Virus record (IMG/VR): IMGVR_UViG_3300033571_009404
Location: 62,001 to 126,000 of that record
DNA: 64,000 nucleotides
Source: a virus
Reading direction: 5' to 3' (one strand)
Below, piece by piece: positions 14,106-22,601 of the stretch. The first letter of the stretch is position 1. Each line of letters begins with the position of its first letter. Below the pieces are notes generated by a model that did not search any database, was not told where the DNA came from, and saw only the letters and a program-made list of their open reading frames with translations. The position numbers were made by a program, and so were the translations under genes.

Positions 14106-15475
14106 TGAATTGCAGTAGTAAAAAACAAGTTACTCATGCAAGGTTCGAGTCCTTGAATGTTCTGAACTTTAATCGGTCAGAAATCCATTGAGATGAGTAA
14201 CTAACCTAGTTAAACTTGCGGTGTATATCTAGGAAACATGCTCCTCTGAGTTAAGGGTGTTGTAATCGCTAGGTTGGGTTTAATTTTCATGTTTATACCA
14301 ATCGGTAATTACGAAACCGCCTGTTTTTTAACCGGTTTACTTTATTAGTGCACGCGCAACGTATCTACTCCATGGATGTAAATAGATGGAGTTGGAGAAA
14401 TTGCCTGGTAGTTTACAGCGAGGTTAGGTCTCAAGGAGGTAGATTCTTCCTGAGTACCTTGACATGAGGCACTAGATGAGCAGGGTCGACTTCTCCACGG
14501 AAGTTCCCTCTCGTGGGAATCTGTCATTAGACGTGCTGAACTAATAGAGTGAACTGTCATTGTGATGCTTACGGGGACATCGGTAAAAACCCCTGCAATT
14601 ACCAAGTGAGGCTCGCATGAAGTAATTAGACCCGAAACATCCAAACCAAACAGTTGTAGTTTTAACCATTTTTCTATTCTAGTCAAATAGTAAACGTGGA
14701 TACGTAAGAGCGAACGGGTACAGATCAATTAGCCGGACCGTCAATCCGGAGAGTCCTAATTGATCAACAAGGGGGAGGGTGATCCACTAACGCCGCTTCA
14801 TCCTCCCACTTCTAAACATTACTGACGAGCCGTTCAAGTCGGCATCAATGGGTGAAAGGCCCACGAAATCACAGTAGCATCGTGATCTAATGAAGGGTAA
14901 AGTCTTACCCTCTACTGACTGCGCTTAGGCGTGGAGGTCGGTGAAGTTCTTGGAGGAGCCGCGAGGACACTATTCGTGACTGGATAGTGAACTACCCGGT
15001 AGCTTGCCAAGAATGGCTACGCGCGCTTTGAATTTAAGCCCTCTCTGATCAATTGGGTTTAATCCTCAGACCGCGAAGTTGTAAGCGAAAGAATCCTTAC
15101 TTAAGGGCCAACCGAAAGGAAGCCGCGATGGGTAGGAAACATGGAAGAGTCTCCTTACGGGAGGTGGCCCCTAAAGTAGTACCATGTTGTGGAACGTGGT
15201 GTTACCGATTTTCTCTAAGCCTTGAGTGGCAAGTGCCATGAGGTAAAGCTTCCATGTTTTTGATTCTAGTAGTAAGCAGCCTATAGTTTGTCATCGCTTG
15301 CGTTTTTCGATTGACGCGGGATCACGCCTCAGATGGGCAAGTGTTGGTTGAAGCACCTACCACTTGCTCATTTGCGGCCTGGCTACTCCCTGCTGGCATG
15401 TCTCGGTCTAGTCAACTGAGTCGTCCTAGTATAGTGACTGGATGGTAAACTATGGGATGTTTATTTAATGCATAT
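14106..15475 (+). ncRNA. Large structured non-coding RNA candidate
   Basis: About 1.37 kb directly after the tRNA-Leu with no credible coding frame but many strong helices. Examples: AGTTACTCAT/ATGAGTAACT (14128-14137 with 14193-14202, 10 bp) enclosing a T-arm-like hairpin and a TTCTGA/TCAGAA hairpin; AACCTAG/CTAGGTT (14203-14209 with 14269-14275); ACTCCAT/ATGGAGT (14367-14373 with 14386-14392); GATCAATTA/TAATTGATC (14723-14731 with 14757-14765) with inner CCGGA/TCCGG; AGGGTAA/TTACCCT (14894-14900 with 14905-14911); CACTAT/ATAGTG (14968-14973 with 14984-14989); GCAAGTG/CACTTGC (15337-15343 with 15361-15367). A terminator follows. Size, richness in helices and position beside phage tRNAs recall GOLLD and ROOL RNAs; I cannot verify membership. 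Confidence 0.65.
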
Positions 15476-15478
15476 TAA

Positions 15479-15512
15479 CCACATGGGGCTAGTCCTCATG
15501 TGGGTTTTATGC
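15479..15512 (+). terminator. Terminator closing the tRNA/ncRNA unit
   Basis: CCACATGGGG (15479-15488) pairs with CCTCATGTGG (15494-15503), nearly perfect, followed by GTTTTATGCCCTTAGTTTTCTTTTT. It shows the hairpin-TTATGCCC pattern. Confidence 0.82.
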
Positions 15513-15546
15513 CCTTAGTTTTCTTTTTGTTAATAAAGGAAGTGTG

Positions 15547-15966
15547 ATGGATAAGTCTAAGTTTCCTGATAACTTCGATTTGTTTACTACGATTGGGACG
15601 GTACGTCATCCTCCCCAAAGTCGTACCTCAGTGCTGGTATATGGGTTAAATCGTGACATTAATGATGGGATAAAACTTATTGAATCCTTGGATAGTAATG
15701 ACATGGTTGCCAAAATCTTTAATGACAATGGCGCTTTAATCTGGGAAGTAACCTATAGCGATAAAGTGATCGACTGGGCTGTAGAGACGTTGATTCACTT
15801 GAGGGTGGTTCTGGTCAGGTCGCAGAAGTACATTGATACTGCATTCCCAGTTCGTGAGCAAGTACTCATGGATATAGTGGACTTCTTAAGCCTGGTGGCG
15901 TTCCGACGCAAATTCAGTGTGGAGATCCACATCTGTAAACAAAGGAAGAATGATGTACGAGAATAA
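15547..15966 (+). CDS. Hypothetical protein
   Basis: A 139-residue protein of unknown function, first gene after the RNA block. ATG 15547 is preferred over GTG 15544 because AAGGA (15536-15540) is better spaced. The middle (DINDGIKLIESLDSNDMVAKIF) looks like an alpha/beta domain and the C-terminus is helical and basic. It overlaps the next gene by 14 nt. Confidence 0.77.
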   Translation: MDKSKFPDNFDLFTTIGTVRHPPQSRTSVLVYGLNRDINDGIKLIESLDSNDMVAKIFNDNGALIWEVTYSDKVIDWAVETLIHLRVVLVRSQKYIDTAFPVREQVLMDIVDFLSLVAFRRKFSVEIHICKQRKNDVRE

Positions 15967-16546
15967 AGGAACTAATACAGAGTTACGCAACCAGTGGGTC
16001 AAGCCTAATAAGATCATGCCTGCATCGATCCTGATCGATCTGTCGGATGCAGTTGATGCGTTCAGAACGGCATGTTGCGATACTCAATTGGCGGACAACT
16101 GGGATAATCCAGTCAATGATGAGATCAAGTGGGTGATGCCATTTATCTCCAAGGCACCGGCCGAGATCGATAAACTCATTGAACGATATCAACCTCTCCA
16201 AGATCTCTACATGGAGACGAAGAAAGCGTTTGCGGTATTGGGTGAGGAAACTGCCGATCTCATCGCTAAGGCTCATTATGAACTCGCTGTGGCGATTTCT
16301 GATATCTTCAAAGAGTTGGAGTGCCATGATGAAGATGGAAACCTGCCATATCTGTTCGAGCGTCGTGTAACATCTGACGCATACCTCTTCATCACTCCGG
16401 TATCTGCGACATGGGATCCTTTGTTGAAGTGGCAGTTCAAAGTACCAACGATCCAAACACGCGGTCGTATTCAATACAGCATCGGTAATTTGATCATCCC
16501 TAAGGCGGGTGACGAAGTTGCCAACGAACAATTAATCGGAGAGTAG
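15953..16546 (+). CDS. Hypothetical protein, paralogue of the next gene
   Basis: A 197-residue protein. I start it at ATG 15953 (AAAGGAAGA upstream); the frame is open a little further. Two features match the protein encoded at 16548: a 'SILIDLSDAVDAF' segment near the start, and 'FKELECHDEDGNLPYLFER...DAYLFITPV' which parallels 'LEELDVWTESGYNPYIPVK...GLYLFTLIP'. The two are probably an old tandem duplication. Function unknown. Confidence 0.77.
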   Translation: MYENKGTNTELRNQWVKPNKIMPASILIDLSDAVDAFRTACCDTQLADNWDNPVNDEIKWVMPFISKAPAEIDKLIERYQPLQDLYMETKKAFAVLGEETADLIAKAHYELAVAISDIFKELECHDEDGNLPYLFERRVTSDAYLFITPVSATWDPLLKWQFKVPTIQTRGRIQYSIGNLIIPKAGDEVANEQLIGE

Positions 16547-16547
16547 G

Positions 16548-17399
16548 ATGGCTGAACGAAAGATAGACAAAGTAGTTATGCTGGATCTGGTCAACCTTCC
16601 TGTGGAAGAAATGAAGACTGTCTTGATCCGGGAGCCATTCCCGGCTTATGATGAGGCTCAGTGGTATAAGCGTGAAGAAGGTATTCAAGGTCGTTCGGTG
16701 TCAGTGTTATTTGACTTTCGAGAAGCTGTCAACGGCATCAATATCTCCTTGGCCCCCCTAGGCATTGCTGTCAAGCCATTTGAACTGATCCAGTACCTCG
16801 CGCAGTACTGCAACGTCTACGACATTGAGGTTGATGAAATCACCTACATGTTGAATGAAGACATCAAGGCTATTCTGCACCGTTCAGGTCTGTTGCCTGA
16901 GATCACTGAGACACTCTCGTTGGATGATTGTAACTATGCCAACAAGGTCTGGGAATACTTCAATGCGGTTCGTCTGCAGATGATGGATGCTCTTGAAGAA
17001 CTGGATGTTTGGACTGAGTCTGGTTATAACCCATACATTCCTGTCAAAGAGTATCCTGGCGGCTTGTATCTCTTTACATTGATCCCTCATGCTGTGGTGT
17101 ACAAGAAGGCTTACAAACATCATGCGATCATTTCCACATCGAAAGCTAAACAGGATCACCCTGAATACGCAAACAGCTACAATGTGATCGAGTATCGTCT
17201 GGTGAAAGATTCTCCACGCGCTCGTATTGCGACGCTGAAGGCTGAAATTGAAATACTCAACCATGAGCAACGTAAGCTTGAGAAAGAAGCTCTCAACAAA
17301 TACAACGCTTCACGTCCTACGATAGATCTGCGTGATCCTTCGACGTGGACAAAAGAAATGCTGGAGCGTTATCCTGCCCACTGGCATGCCCGAGTATAA
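16548..17399 (+). CDS. Hypothetical protein, paralogue of the previous gene
   Basis: A 283-residue protein beginning one base after the previous stop; GGAGAGTAGG supplies the ribosome site. The N-terminal ~220 residues correspond to the preceding protein; residues ~225-255 form a probable coiled coil (IATLKAEIEILNHEQRKLEKEAL) that the smaller paralogue lacks. No known family. Possibly an oligomeric structural or scaffolding-type accessory protein, but this is only inferred from the coiled coil. Confidence 0.78.
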   Translation: MAERKIDKVVMLDLVNLPVEEMKTVLIREPFPAYDEAQWYKREEGIQGRSVSVLFDFREAVNGINISLAPLGIAVKPFELIQYLAQYCNVYDIEVDEITYMLNEDIKAILHRSGLLPEITETLSLDDCNYANKVWEYFNAVRLQMMDALEELDVWTESGYNPYIPVKEYPGGLYLFTLIPHAVVYKKAYKHHAIISTSKAKQDHPEYANSYNVIEYRLVKDSPRARIATLKAEIEILNHEQRKLEKEALNKYNASRPTIDLRDPSTWTKEMLERYPAHWHARV

Positions 17400-17414
17400 A
17401 GCGAAAGGAACATA

Positions 17415-17975
17415 ATGGAATTCCATAAGACCGGAGGTCCAGGTGATATTGACCGAATGTACAAAATGTTTGACGAACTGAAGAACAAGGAAAAAGCCAT
17501 TGTCTTACAAGCTCGGCCTGACATCCTTGATGTTCCTTATCAGTTCACGGTTACATTCGGTCATGGTGAATTTGATTTGCCAGAGATCATCTGCACCAGT
17601 CCAATGGATACAGCAGCACATGTTCCGTTCTTGGAACACGCTTTAGAGCACTGGCGTAAGCATCCTGCGTTGGTTGGTAAATCCATCGATGCTCATGAAC
17701 TGTTGGGTACTGAGTACGGCGTCAATGCCGATAGCGACAGTATCACATTCAAGTTTGTGGAGTTTGATCTGGATCCAGATCACCCAGTGGCGCATGTTTG
17801 GCATCAAGTTTATGTAGCTTATCGCAAATACATCAAAGCAGATAGCCTGACCTTCGGCATTCCTCGTTTTATGCAGATGGTCTTTGGTATCAACGATCGC
17901 TATCCAGGCGAAGTTGGTGGTCCTCGGAACCTTAACAAAGATGGTTCTGTGTACCAGCCGTTGTTGTACGAATAA
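17415..17975 (+). CDS. Possible DUF4262-type protein
   Basis: A 186-residue protein. The segment 'QFTVTFGHGEFDLPEIICTSP' with a following helix, a conserved glycine, and a later 'FGIPRFMQMVFGINDRYPGE' resembles the layout of the DUF4262 family ('T-V-G-L-x-x-x-F-x-H-P-E-[IL]...P-Q-x-V-x-P-D-x-x-G-x-F-P'). That family has no assigned biochemical function. The identification is by eye and moderate at best. Ribosome site AAAGGAAC. Confidence 0.7.
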   Translation: MEFHKTGGPGDIDRMYKMFDELKNKEKAIVLQARPDILDVPYQFTVTFGHGEFDLPEIICTSPMDTAAHVPFLEHALEHWRKHPALVGKSIDAHELLGTEYGVNADSDSITFKFVEFDLDPDHPVAHVWHQVYVAYRKYIKADSLTFGIPRFMQMVFGINDRYPGEVGGPRNLNKDGSVYQPLLYE

Positions 17976-18038
17976 GTAGCACCCCGTCCAGGTACCGTTC
18001 GCCGTATCTGGTTTAGTAACCTCCCTAGGAGTAGGATC

Positions 18039-18638
18039 ATGGAAGGCAAGAAGTTAATCGTGGAAGTCACTGCACGTATGCGTGTGGTGGCGCAAGTTAA
18101 AGGCCACGTATTGTTGGAACCTGAAGTCTTCAAGTTCAGTTTCGATCTGATGGAACGTGATGCTAAGATTTTTGGTGACTTAGTCGTCACCGATGAATCC
18201 CATCGTCGTGCTTACAACCAGATCGTCACTGCATTAGCTGAGACGGAAACACGCGCACGTTTTGTCCAAGTTGTAATCGACCGTGTTCGCACGGATGTGT
18301 GGACCAAACGTCGCATTGGTGGTACGCAATGGAGCGTGGATGTCATGGATCTTTCCCGGTCCATGCCGGGTGACCCTCTGCGTCTTCTGGTAAACAAGAA
18401 GAACCAGAAGCTCAAGCGCATTTGCAATGGTCGATTGTTTGCGCATGAGTGTAAGGTCGATGTCATGAAGTCGTCGGGTGTTAATGCTTCTGGTTTCTGC
18501 CAGAAGTGTTACTTCCCCGGCATCGAAGAGAAATACAAGAAGTACAAAGAAGATCGCACCAACGGCTTGTCTAGCCGTGAAGCTGCACAAAACAACGGTT
18601 TCATTCCGTACCCCTTCGTCACTAAGGAAACAGCATGA
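18039..18638 (+). CDS. Hypothetical protein with cysteine pairs
   Basis: A 199-residue basic protein. The N-terminal half is beta-rich (KKLIVEVTARMRVVAQVKGHVLL). The C-terminal half holds C-x8-C ('CNGRLFAHEC') and C-x2-C ('GFCQKCYF'), which could bind one zinc ion, followed by 'SSREAAQNNGFIPYPF'. A nucleic-acid contact is plausible but unproven. It overlaps the next gene by ATGA. Confidence 0.77.
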   Translation: MEGKKLIVEVTARMRVVAQVKGHVLLEPEVFKFSFDLMERDAKIFGDLVVTDESHRRAYNQIVTALAETETRARFVQVVIDRVRTDVWTKRRIGGTQWSVDVMDLSRSMPGDPLRLLVNKKNQKLKRICNGRLFAHECKVDVMKSSGVNASGFCQKCYFPGIEEKYKKYKEDRTNGLSSREAAQNNGFIPYPFVTKETA

Positions 18639-18979
18639 TCAGTTTTACTCCCGATATCGTCGAACGTGATTTCACGCCGGTGGCTGCTATCTGGCAAAAG
18701 AGCATGAACACGAAGTTGATTGACAAGCTCTTGGAAAGCAAACGTGGTCTTTACTTCACGTTCGATAATCAGGATCGTCTGGTGTTTTACCGTAATCATA
18801 GTCGTAACGGTAATACCTTCGATATCGTTCATCTGAAGGCATTGAAGTTCGCCCAGAGCAAAGCAACGAACTGGGTGATCAACAATGAGCAAGTCTTTTC
18901 GCATAACGACTATTCGAAGGCTGCTGAAGTCTTTATCAAGCGGTTGAATTCAAGAGACCCTGCAGCACCTTTGCATTAA
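18635..18979 (+). CDS. Hypothetical protein
   Basis: A 114-residue protein translationally coupled to the preceding gene (ATGA). It has a mixed alpha/beta pattern with 'GLYFTFDNQDRLVFYRN', and a basic C-terminal third. No family recognised. A terminator follows within 12 nt. Confidence 0.76.
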   Translation: MISFTPDIVERDFTPVAAIWQKSMNTKLIDKLLESKRGLYFTFDNQDRLVFYRNHSRNGNTFDIVHLKALKFAQSKATNWVINNEQVFSHNDYSKAAEVFIKRLNSRDPAAPLH

Positions 18980-18991
18980 AAGGTCATAAAT

Positions 18992-19015
18992 CCCACTACC
19001 TTAAAAGGTAGTGGG
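18992..19015 (+). terminator. Terminator
   Basis: CCCACTACC (18992-19000) pairs with GGTAGTGGG (19007-19015); GGTCAT before and ATGATCC after extend the symmetry. CTTTCTTTTTTG lies 13 nt further on. Confidence 0.8.
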
Positions 19016-19123
19016 TAATGATCCCGTTCTTTCTTTTTTGTTAAAATTCCAATTACTTTCACAAACATATCATCTATTGGAGTAACGGAGTCATAGCCAA
19101 CTTTAAATAATAAGGAAACGACC

Positions 19124-19645
19124 ATGTCCGACCCAATTGAAGAGACCACCGTCAGCAGTGACGTGGCTCAGATGCGTGAAGATATCACGCAATCCAAATA
19201 CATGACCTACCGTAGCGACTTAGATGATAATGTTTACTACACTGTGGGCTTATCTCGCTACCTCGGTTTTGAACTGCTCATCAGTTTCTGTCACGACTAC
19301 CGTAGCTGCTATCAGTTACTGAACCAGCTGGCTGACCGTGCGCTGTACTGGTCTGAAATCAAACGCCACATCAAAGAGGGTCGCGTCGAAGGTTTCTTTG
19401 AAACAACAGATGGAATGCAGCTAGACTATCGTCCAGTCTACTTCCAATCCGTTGATCGTGACCTGTTCGATTGCTTAGCGGATGGCCGTCATTCTGAAGC
19501 TATGCCCGGTTCCAAAGAGTTTAAAGTTTATCAGGTTATCCTGCAAAGCTTTAACAATCAACTATTCCCATGGGAGGGTGGACCTTTCATTCCATGGGAA
19601 CCTGAGCAGCAGTTGGTCACTACCCCACCCCATGTGATGCATTAA
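19124..19645 (+). CDS. Hypothetical protein
   Basis: A 173-residue acidic protein with a good ribosome site (AATAAGGAAACGACC). Tyrosine-rich in the first half (SKYMTYRSDLDDNVYYTVGLSR) and proline-rich at the end. No motif recognised. It has its own leader of ~110 nt after a terminator, so probably its own promoter. Confidence 0.76.
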   Translation: MSDPIEETTVSSDVAQMREDITQSKYMTYRSDLDDNVYYTVGLSRYLGFELLISFCHDYRSCYQLLNQLADRALYWSEIKRHIKEGRVEGFFETTDGMQLDYRPVYFQSVDRDLFDCLADGRHSEAMPGSKEFKVYQVILQSFNNQLFPWEGGPFIPWEPEQQLVTTPPHVMH

Positions 19646-19696
19646 GAAGTAATTGCGTGACGCGCTCTTACTAACAGCAAAATAAGGAGTAGTATC

Positions 19697-20137
19697 ATGT
19701 CAGCATCAACGCAATGGAATCCTAACCACATCGGTTGGATGGATCGACCCACAGAACGTGATGAAACGTACCAGCGTAACATCCCTGTGACCGAACACAA
19801 AATGATTCGCCACACCAGTTACATGGAAGTGGCTAACCTTCTGAAAACGTCCGGATGTTCCAAGGACGAACCTTACTGGGACTGGACGGTTCTGGGTGTG
19901 GTGGAAACCAACAAAGGCATCCTCGTGCTGTCTCCTGGTGATTGGTTCAATGAATTCGATGACGGCAGCGTCTCGGTTTCCAAAGAACCGGTCTTCAAGG
20001 CTGAAGGTCGCAAGAAGTTAAGGCTGTCCAAAGATCCACTGCTCACCCAAGAGCAGATCGTCGACATCATGCTGTTAGTCGACAAAGGTGACCGTGAAGC
20101 CATTCGCGATCATCTGTTGAAATTATCTCGTGACTAA
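19697..20137 (+). CDS. Hypothetical protein
   Basis: A 146-residue protein. The central part 'VLGVVETNKGILVLSPGDWFNEFDDGS' suggests a small beta domain, and the C-terminus 'EQIVDIMLLVDKGDREAIRDHLLKL' a helical pair. Start after AAATAAGGAGTAGTATC. Function unknown. Confidence 0.77.
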   Translation: MSASTQWNPNHIGWMDRPTERDETYQRNIPVTEHKMIRHTSYMEVANLLKTSGCSKDEPYWDWTVLGVVETNKGILVLSPGDWFNEFDDGSVSVSKEPVFKAEGRKKLRLSKDPLLTQEQIVDIMLLVDKGDREAIRDHLLKLSRD

Positions 20138-20191
20138 TATGAAGGCCGCAACGCCTAAATAAACAAATCACGAAGATAAGGGGGGAGTGTT

Positions 20192-20626
20192 ATGAGTTAC
20201 GCACATGGCTTCATTAGTAATGCTAATCGGGAATTGAGGGATTCCCTGTTAAATGAGTTAGCTGGTTACACACGTATGGAACATGGCTGGGATGGTCCTG
20301 GTTCATATGCGCCCAGCATGCAAGCGTATTTAGCAGCAAGGAGCTTTATCATGCTGTTAAATGAGACGACAATCCATGGGGTTGAACTCTCGCTCGAAAA
20401 CAATGGGACGTTCTCATTCGAATGGGATTCGGATGGGGTAACATTCTCCCACGTTCAAATCGGTAAAGAACGTGCGACTGCCTATGTAAGGATGGTGTGG
20501 GACCCATCGCCAAATAAAATCAAATACTTTGATTGTCACGCAACAGACAAGAATGGATTTAAATCTGTTCTTGATGCTGTTAAATTGTCGATCACTCAAC
20601 GGGTGATTACGGCTAAATCTATTTAA
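20192..20626 (+). CDS. Conserved 'GWDGPGSYAPS' family protein
   Basis: A 144-residue protein. The stretch 'ELAGYTRMEHGWDGPGSYAPSM' followed by a helix, 'GVELSLENNGTFSFEWD' and an acidic strand is the signature of a widespread uncharacterised family of small bacterial and phage proteins (leucine-rich helix, G-W-D-G-x-G-[SA]-x-x-[PI], then a strand with 'E-x-x-G-x-[IF]-x-[LF]-x-W'). No activity is established for it. Ribosome site GGGGGGAG. Confidence 0.72.
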   Translation: MSYAHGFISNANRELRDSLLNELAGYTRMEHGWDGPGSYAPSMQAYLAARSFIMLLNETTIHGVELSLENNGTFSFEWDSDGVTFSHVQIGKERATAYVRMVWDPSPNKIKYFDCHATDKNGFKSVLDAVKLSITQRVITAKSI

Positions 20627-20641
20627 TCTGAAGGATCTATA

Positions 20642-21709
20642 ATGACAGTTTTGTCTGACAAGGAAATTCGCGCACTGTGTGAGAAACCGGTGGCTTCTTA
20701 CATGTTCATGCGCGATGTCACCAAGCGTAAGACGCACCTGCCACGTCGCAGCGAAGTTCGTCACCTCTATGGCAATCTGTCCATTGATGAGCAGAACGAC
20801 ATCATCATGGAACAGAAGAACAAAGAGGAATGGGATCAACATGTGTTCGTGGGTCCCAATGAAAACTTCCTGCCGATGATCGATCCATACGAACCTGGTC
20901 AAGTCCGTGCTGTCAAGCCGTCTTTGAAGGACTTCGACATCGACAGGCAACTGGACTACATCTACGAGGTCGTGGAATGGGTCAAGAAGATCACCGGGTT
21001 CGATGTAGTTGGTAAACTGCATGGCAACCGTCACAACATCGCGCGCGTCAATGAGGTGATGGACCTAAGCAATTCGGACATGGATAAGCTCCAGTTCTCG
21101 TTGGATCGCATCGGCGATGTTGCCAAGAATGCATTCCGTCGTGCAGACGGTGTATACCGTAATGTGCAGGAATTCGTCGATTACATCTGGGATAATGTAA
21201 TTCCTCAAGATTACTTCGAAGACAACATCGCCAACTACAGGAAGATCGTGTCTTACGGTACTTCTTCCTACGGCTATGACGTGCGTTGCGCCAATGAGTT
21301 CAAGATCTTCACCAACGTGAACTCGACCATCATCGACCCCAAGAACTTCGATGAGAAATCCTTCGTGGACTTCAAGGGCGATGTCTGTATCATTCCACCG
21401 AACTCGTTCGCACTGGCTCGCACAGTTGAACACTTCCGCATTCCGCGTGATGTGATCACCGTGTGCCTGGGTAAATCCACTTATGCCCGTTGCGGTATCA
21501 TCGTCAACGTCACCCCCTTCGAACCTGAATGGGAAGGCTATGTGACTCTGGAGTTCTCCAACACCACTCCGCTGCCTGCCAAGATCTACGCCAACGAAGG
21601 TTGTGCGCAGGTGCTGTTCTTGCAAGGCAATCAACCACCGGCTGTGTCGTATGCAGATCGCAAAGGTAAGTACCAAAAGCAATCTGGCGTCGTCACTCCC
21701 CGCATCTAA
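20642..21709 (+). CDS. dcd: dCTP deaminase with two insertions
   Basis: A 355-residue protein, nearly twice the usual ~190. Family blocks in order are '[12 protein letters not shown]' (4-15), '[11 protein letters not shown]' (79-89), '[13 protein letters not shown]' (203-215), '[10 protein letters not shown]', '[32 protein letters not shown]' (276-307) and the terminal 'SGVVTPRI'. S279, R283 and E304 match catalytic positions of bacterial Dcd. The enzyme converts dCTP to dUTP (and in bifunctional forms on to dUMP), feeding thymidylate synthesis. About 60 residues are inserted between the first two blocks and about 110, mostly helical, between the second and third. C/G-ending codons suggest good expression. 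Confidence 0.9.
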   Translation: MTVLSDKEIRALCEKPVASYMFMRDVTKRKTHLPRRSEVRHLYGNLSIDEQNDIIMEQKNKEEWDQHVFVGPNENFLPMIDPYEPGQVRAVKPSLKDFDIDRQLDYIYEVVEWVKKITGFDVVGKLHGNRHNIARVNEVMDLSNSDMDKLQFSLDRIGDVAKNAFRRADGVYRNVQEFVDYIWDNVIPQDYFEDNIANYRKIVSYGTSSYGYDVRCANEFKIFTNVNSTIIDPKNFDEKSFVDFKGDVCIIPPNSFALARTVEHFRIPRDVITVCLGKSTYARCGIIVNVTPFEPEWEGYVTLEFSNTTPLPAKIYANEGCAQVLFLQGNQPPAVSYADRKGKYQKQSGVVTPRI

Positions 21710-21717
21710 GGAAAGCT

Positions 21718-22122
21718 ATGTCTAATAACAGTGAAAGCACTTTCGTCATCGATCAAGCAGTGCAACTGAAGTCTGGTGGTCCCAAGATGACGGTTTACGA
21801 AGTCTCTCTGGACAATGATCAGAAAGAAGTTGTACTGTGCCGGTGGCTGGACGACAACGGTGAGAAGGTCGCCGATATGTTCTACCCTGCAACGCTGCAG
21901 GTCTATGACAAGGCGAAAGACACGACCTTGATCAATGGCCATCCCAAGTTCGCTATTGCTCGTTTGGTCGTGGATGTCGTCTACGAAGTCAATGGTGTTG
22001 AAACGGCCGAACTGGGTGCGATGTTGATTCACCATGCCAATCGTGCACGTGAGGAAGGTCTTCTGACTGGCAGTACCGATGCTGAAGTCCTGCGTTTCAA
22101 AGCAGAGGTTACTGTTTCTTGA
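21718..22122 (+). CDS. Hypothetical protein
   Basis: A 134-residue protein 8 nt after dcd (ribosome site AAGGAAAGCT). 'QAVQLKSGGPKMTVYEV...VVLCRWLDDNGEKVADMFYPATLQVY' resembles the small beta-barrel of the YodC/DUF2158 type, in which an N-terminal '[V/L]-x-L-x-S-G-G-P-x-M-T-V' segment is followed by 'V-x-C-x-W'. The second half is a separate alpha/beta region. Role unknown. Confidence 0.7.
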   Translation: MSNNSESTFVIDQAVQLKSGGPKMTVYEVSLDNDQKEVVLCRWLDDNGEKVADMFYPATLQVYDKAKDTTLINGHPKFAIARLVVDVVYEVNGVETAELGAMLIHHANRAREEGLLTGSTDAEVLRFKAEVTVS

Positions 22123-22123
22123 C

Positions 22124-22600
22124 ATGACTGATAAAACCATTTATCGTGAATCGGCCAAAGCTGTTAATCGTGGGTATGCAGCTGTAGCGCTCTTTAATCC
22201 AAAGAATCGCGATAACGTGGGTTCTGCACTACGAGCAGTGGGTTGCTATGATGCAGCTATGCTCGTAGTGCAGGGTAAGCGTTATGTGCGAAGTGTTCTG
22301 GATGTGAATGATCAGTGGAAGCACACTCCGTTGATCATGACTGAGAATGTCATGGATAATATCCCTCATGGATGTGTTCCTGTAGCAATTGAATTCGTAG
22401 ATACAGCCAAGTCATTGGTTGACTACGTCCATCCTGAACGTGCTTACTATATCTTTGGACCTGAAGACGGTTCTATCCCTAAAGAGGTCATGAAACTGTG
22501 CCGTGATGTAGTTTATGTTCCCACGTCGTTGTGCATGAATCTGGCCGCCACAGTCAATGTGGTGCTTTATGACCGTTTATCTAAAATGAAGAAGAAATAA
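22124..22600 (+). CDS. TrmH/TrmL-type (SPOUT) RNA methyltransferase
   Basis: A 158-residue protein with the three SpoU motifs: 'NPKNRDNVGSALRA' (25-38), 'FGPEDGSIP' (111-119) and 'VPTSLCMNLAATVNVVLYD' (132-150). It methylates RNA, probably the 2'-O of a ribose in tRNA, using S-adenosylmethionine bound in the trefoil knot. The length matches single-domain TrmL (tRNA Cm34/Um34 methyltransferase), which acts on tRNA-Leu in E. coli; the phage also encodes a tRNA-Leu(UAA). Motif 3 has C in place of a more usual small residue. ATG 22124 lies just after the preceding stop; upstream in-frame codons belong to that gene. Confidence 0.87.
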   Translation: MTDKTIYRESAKAVNRGYAAVALFNPKNRDNVGSALRAVGCYDAAMLVVQGKRYVRSVLDVNDQWKHTPLIMTENVMDNIPHGCVPVAIEFVDTAKSLVDYVHPERAYYIFGPEDGSIPKEVMKLCRDVVYVPTSLCMNLAATVNVVLYDRLSKMKKK

Positions 22601-22601
22601 C

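Noticed and set aside
14345-14728. 127-residue minus-strand open frame in the RNA block
   Set aside because: No ribosome site, atypical composition, and it runs across several strong RNA helices. Best explained as chance.
15053-15241. 62-residue plus-strand frame with many Cys and Arg
   Set aside because: It lies inside the densely folded RNA region, starts without a ribosome site and has atypical codons.
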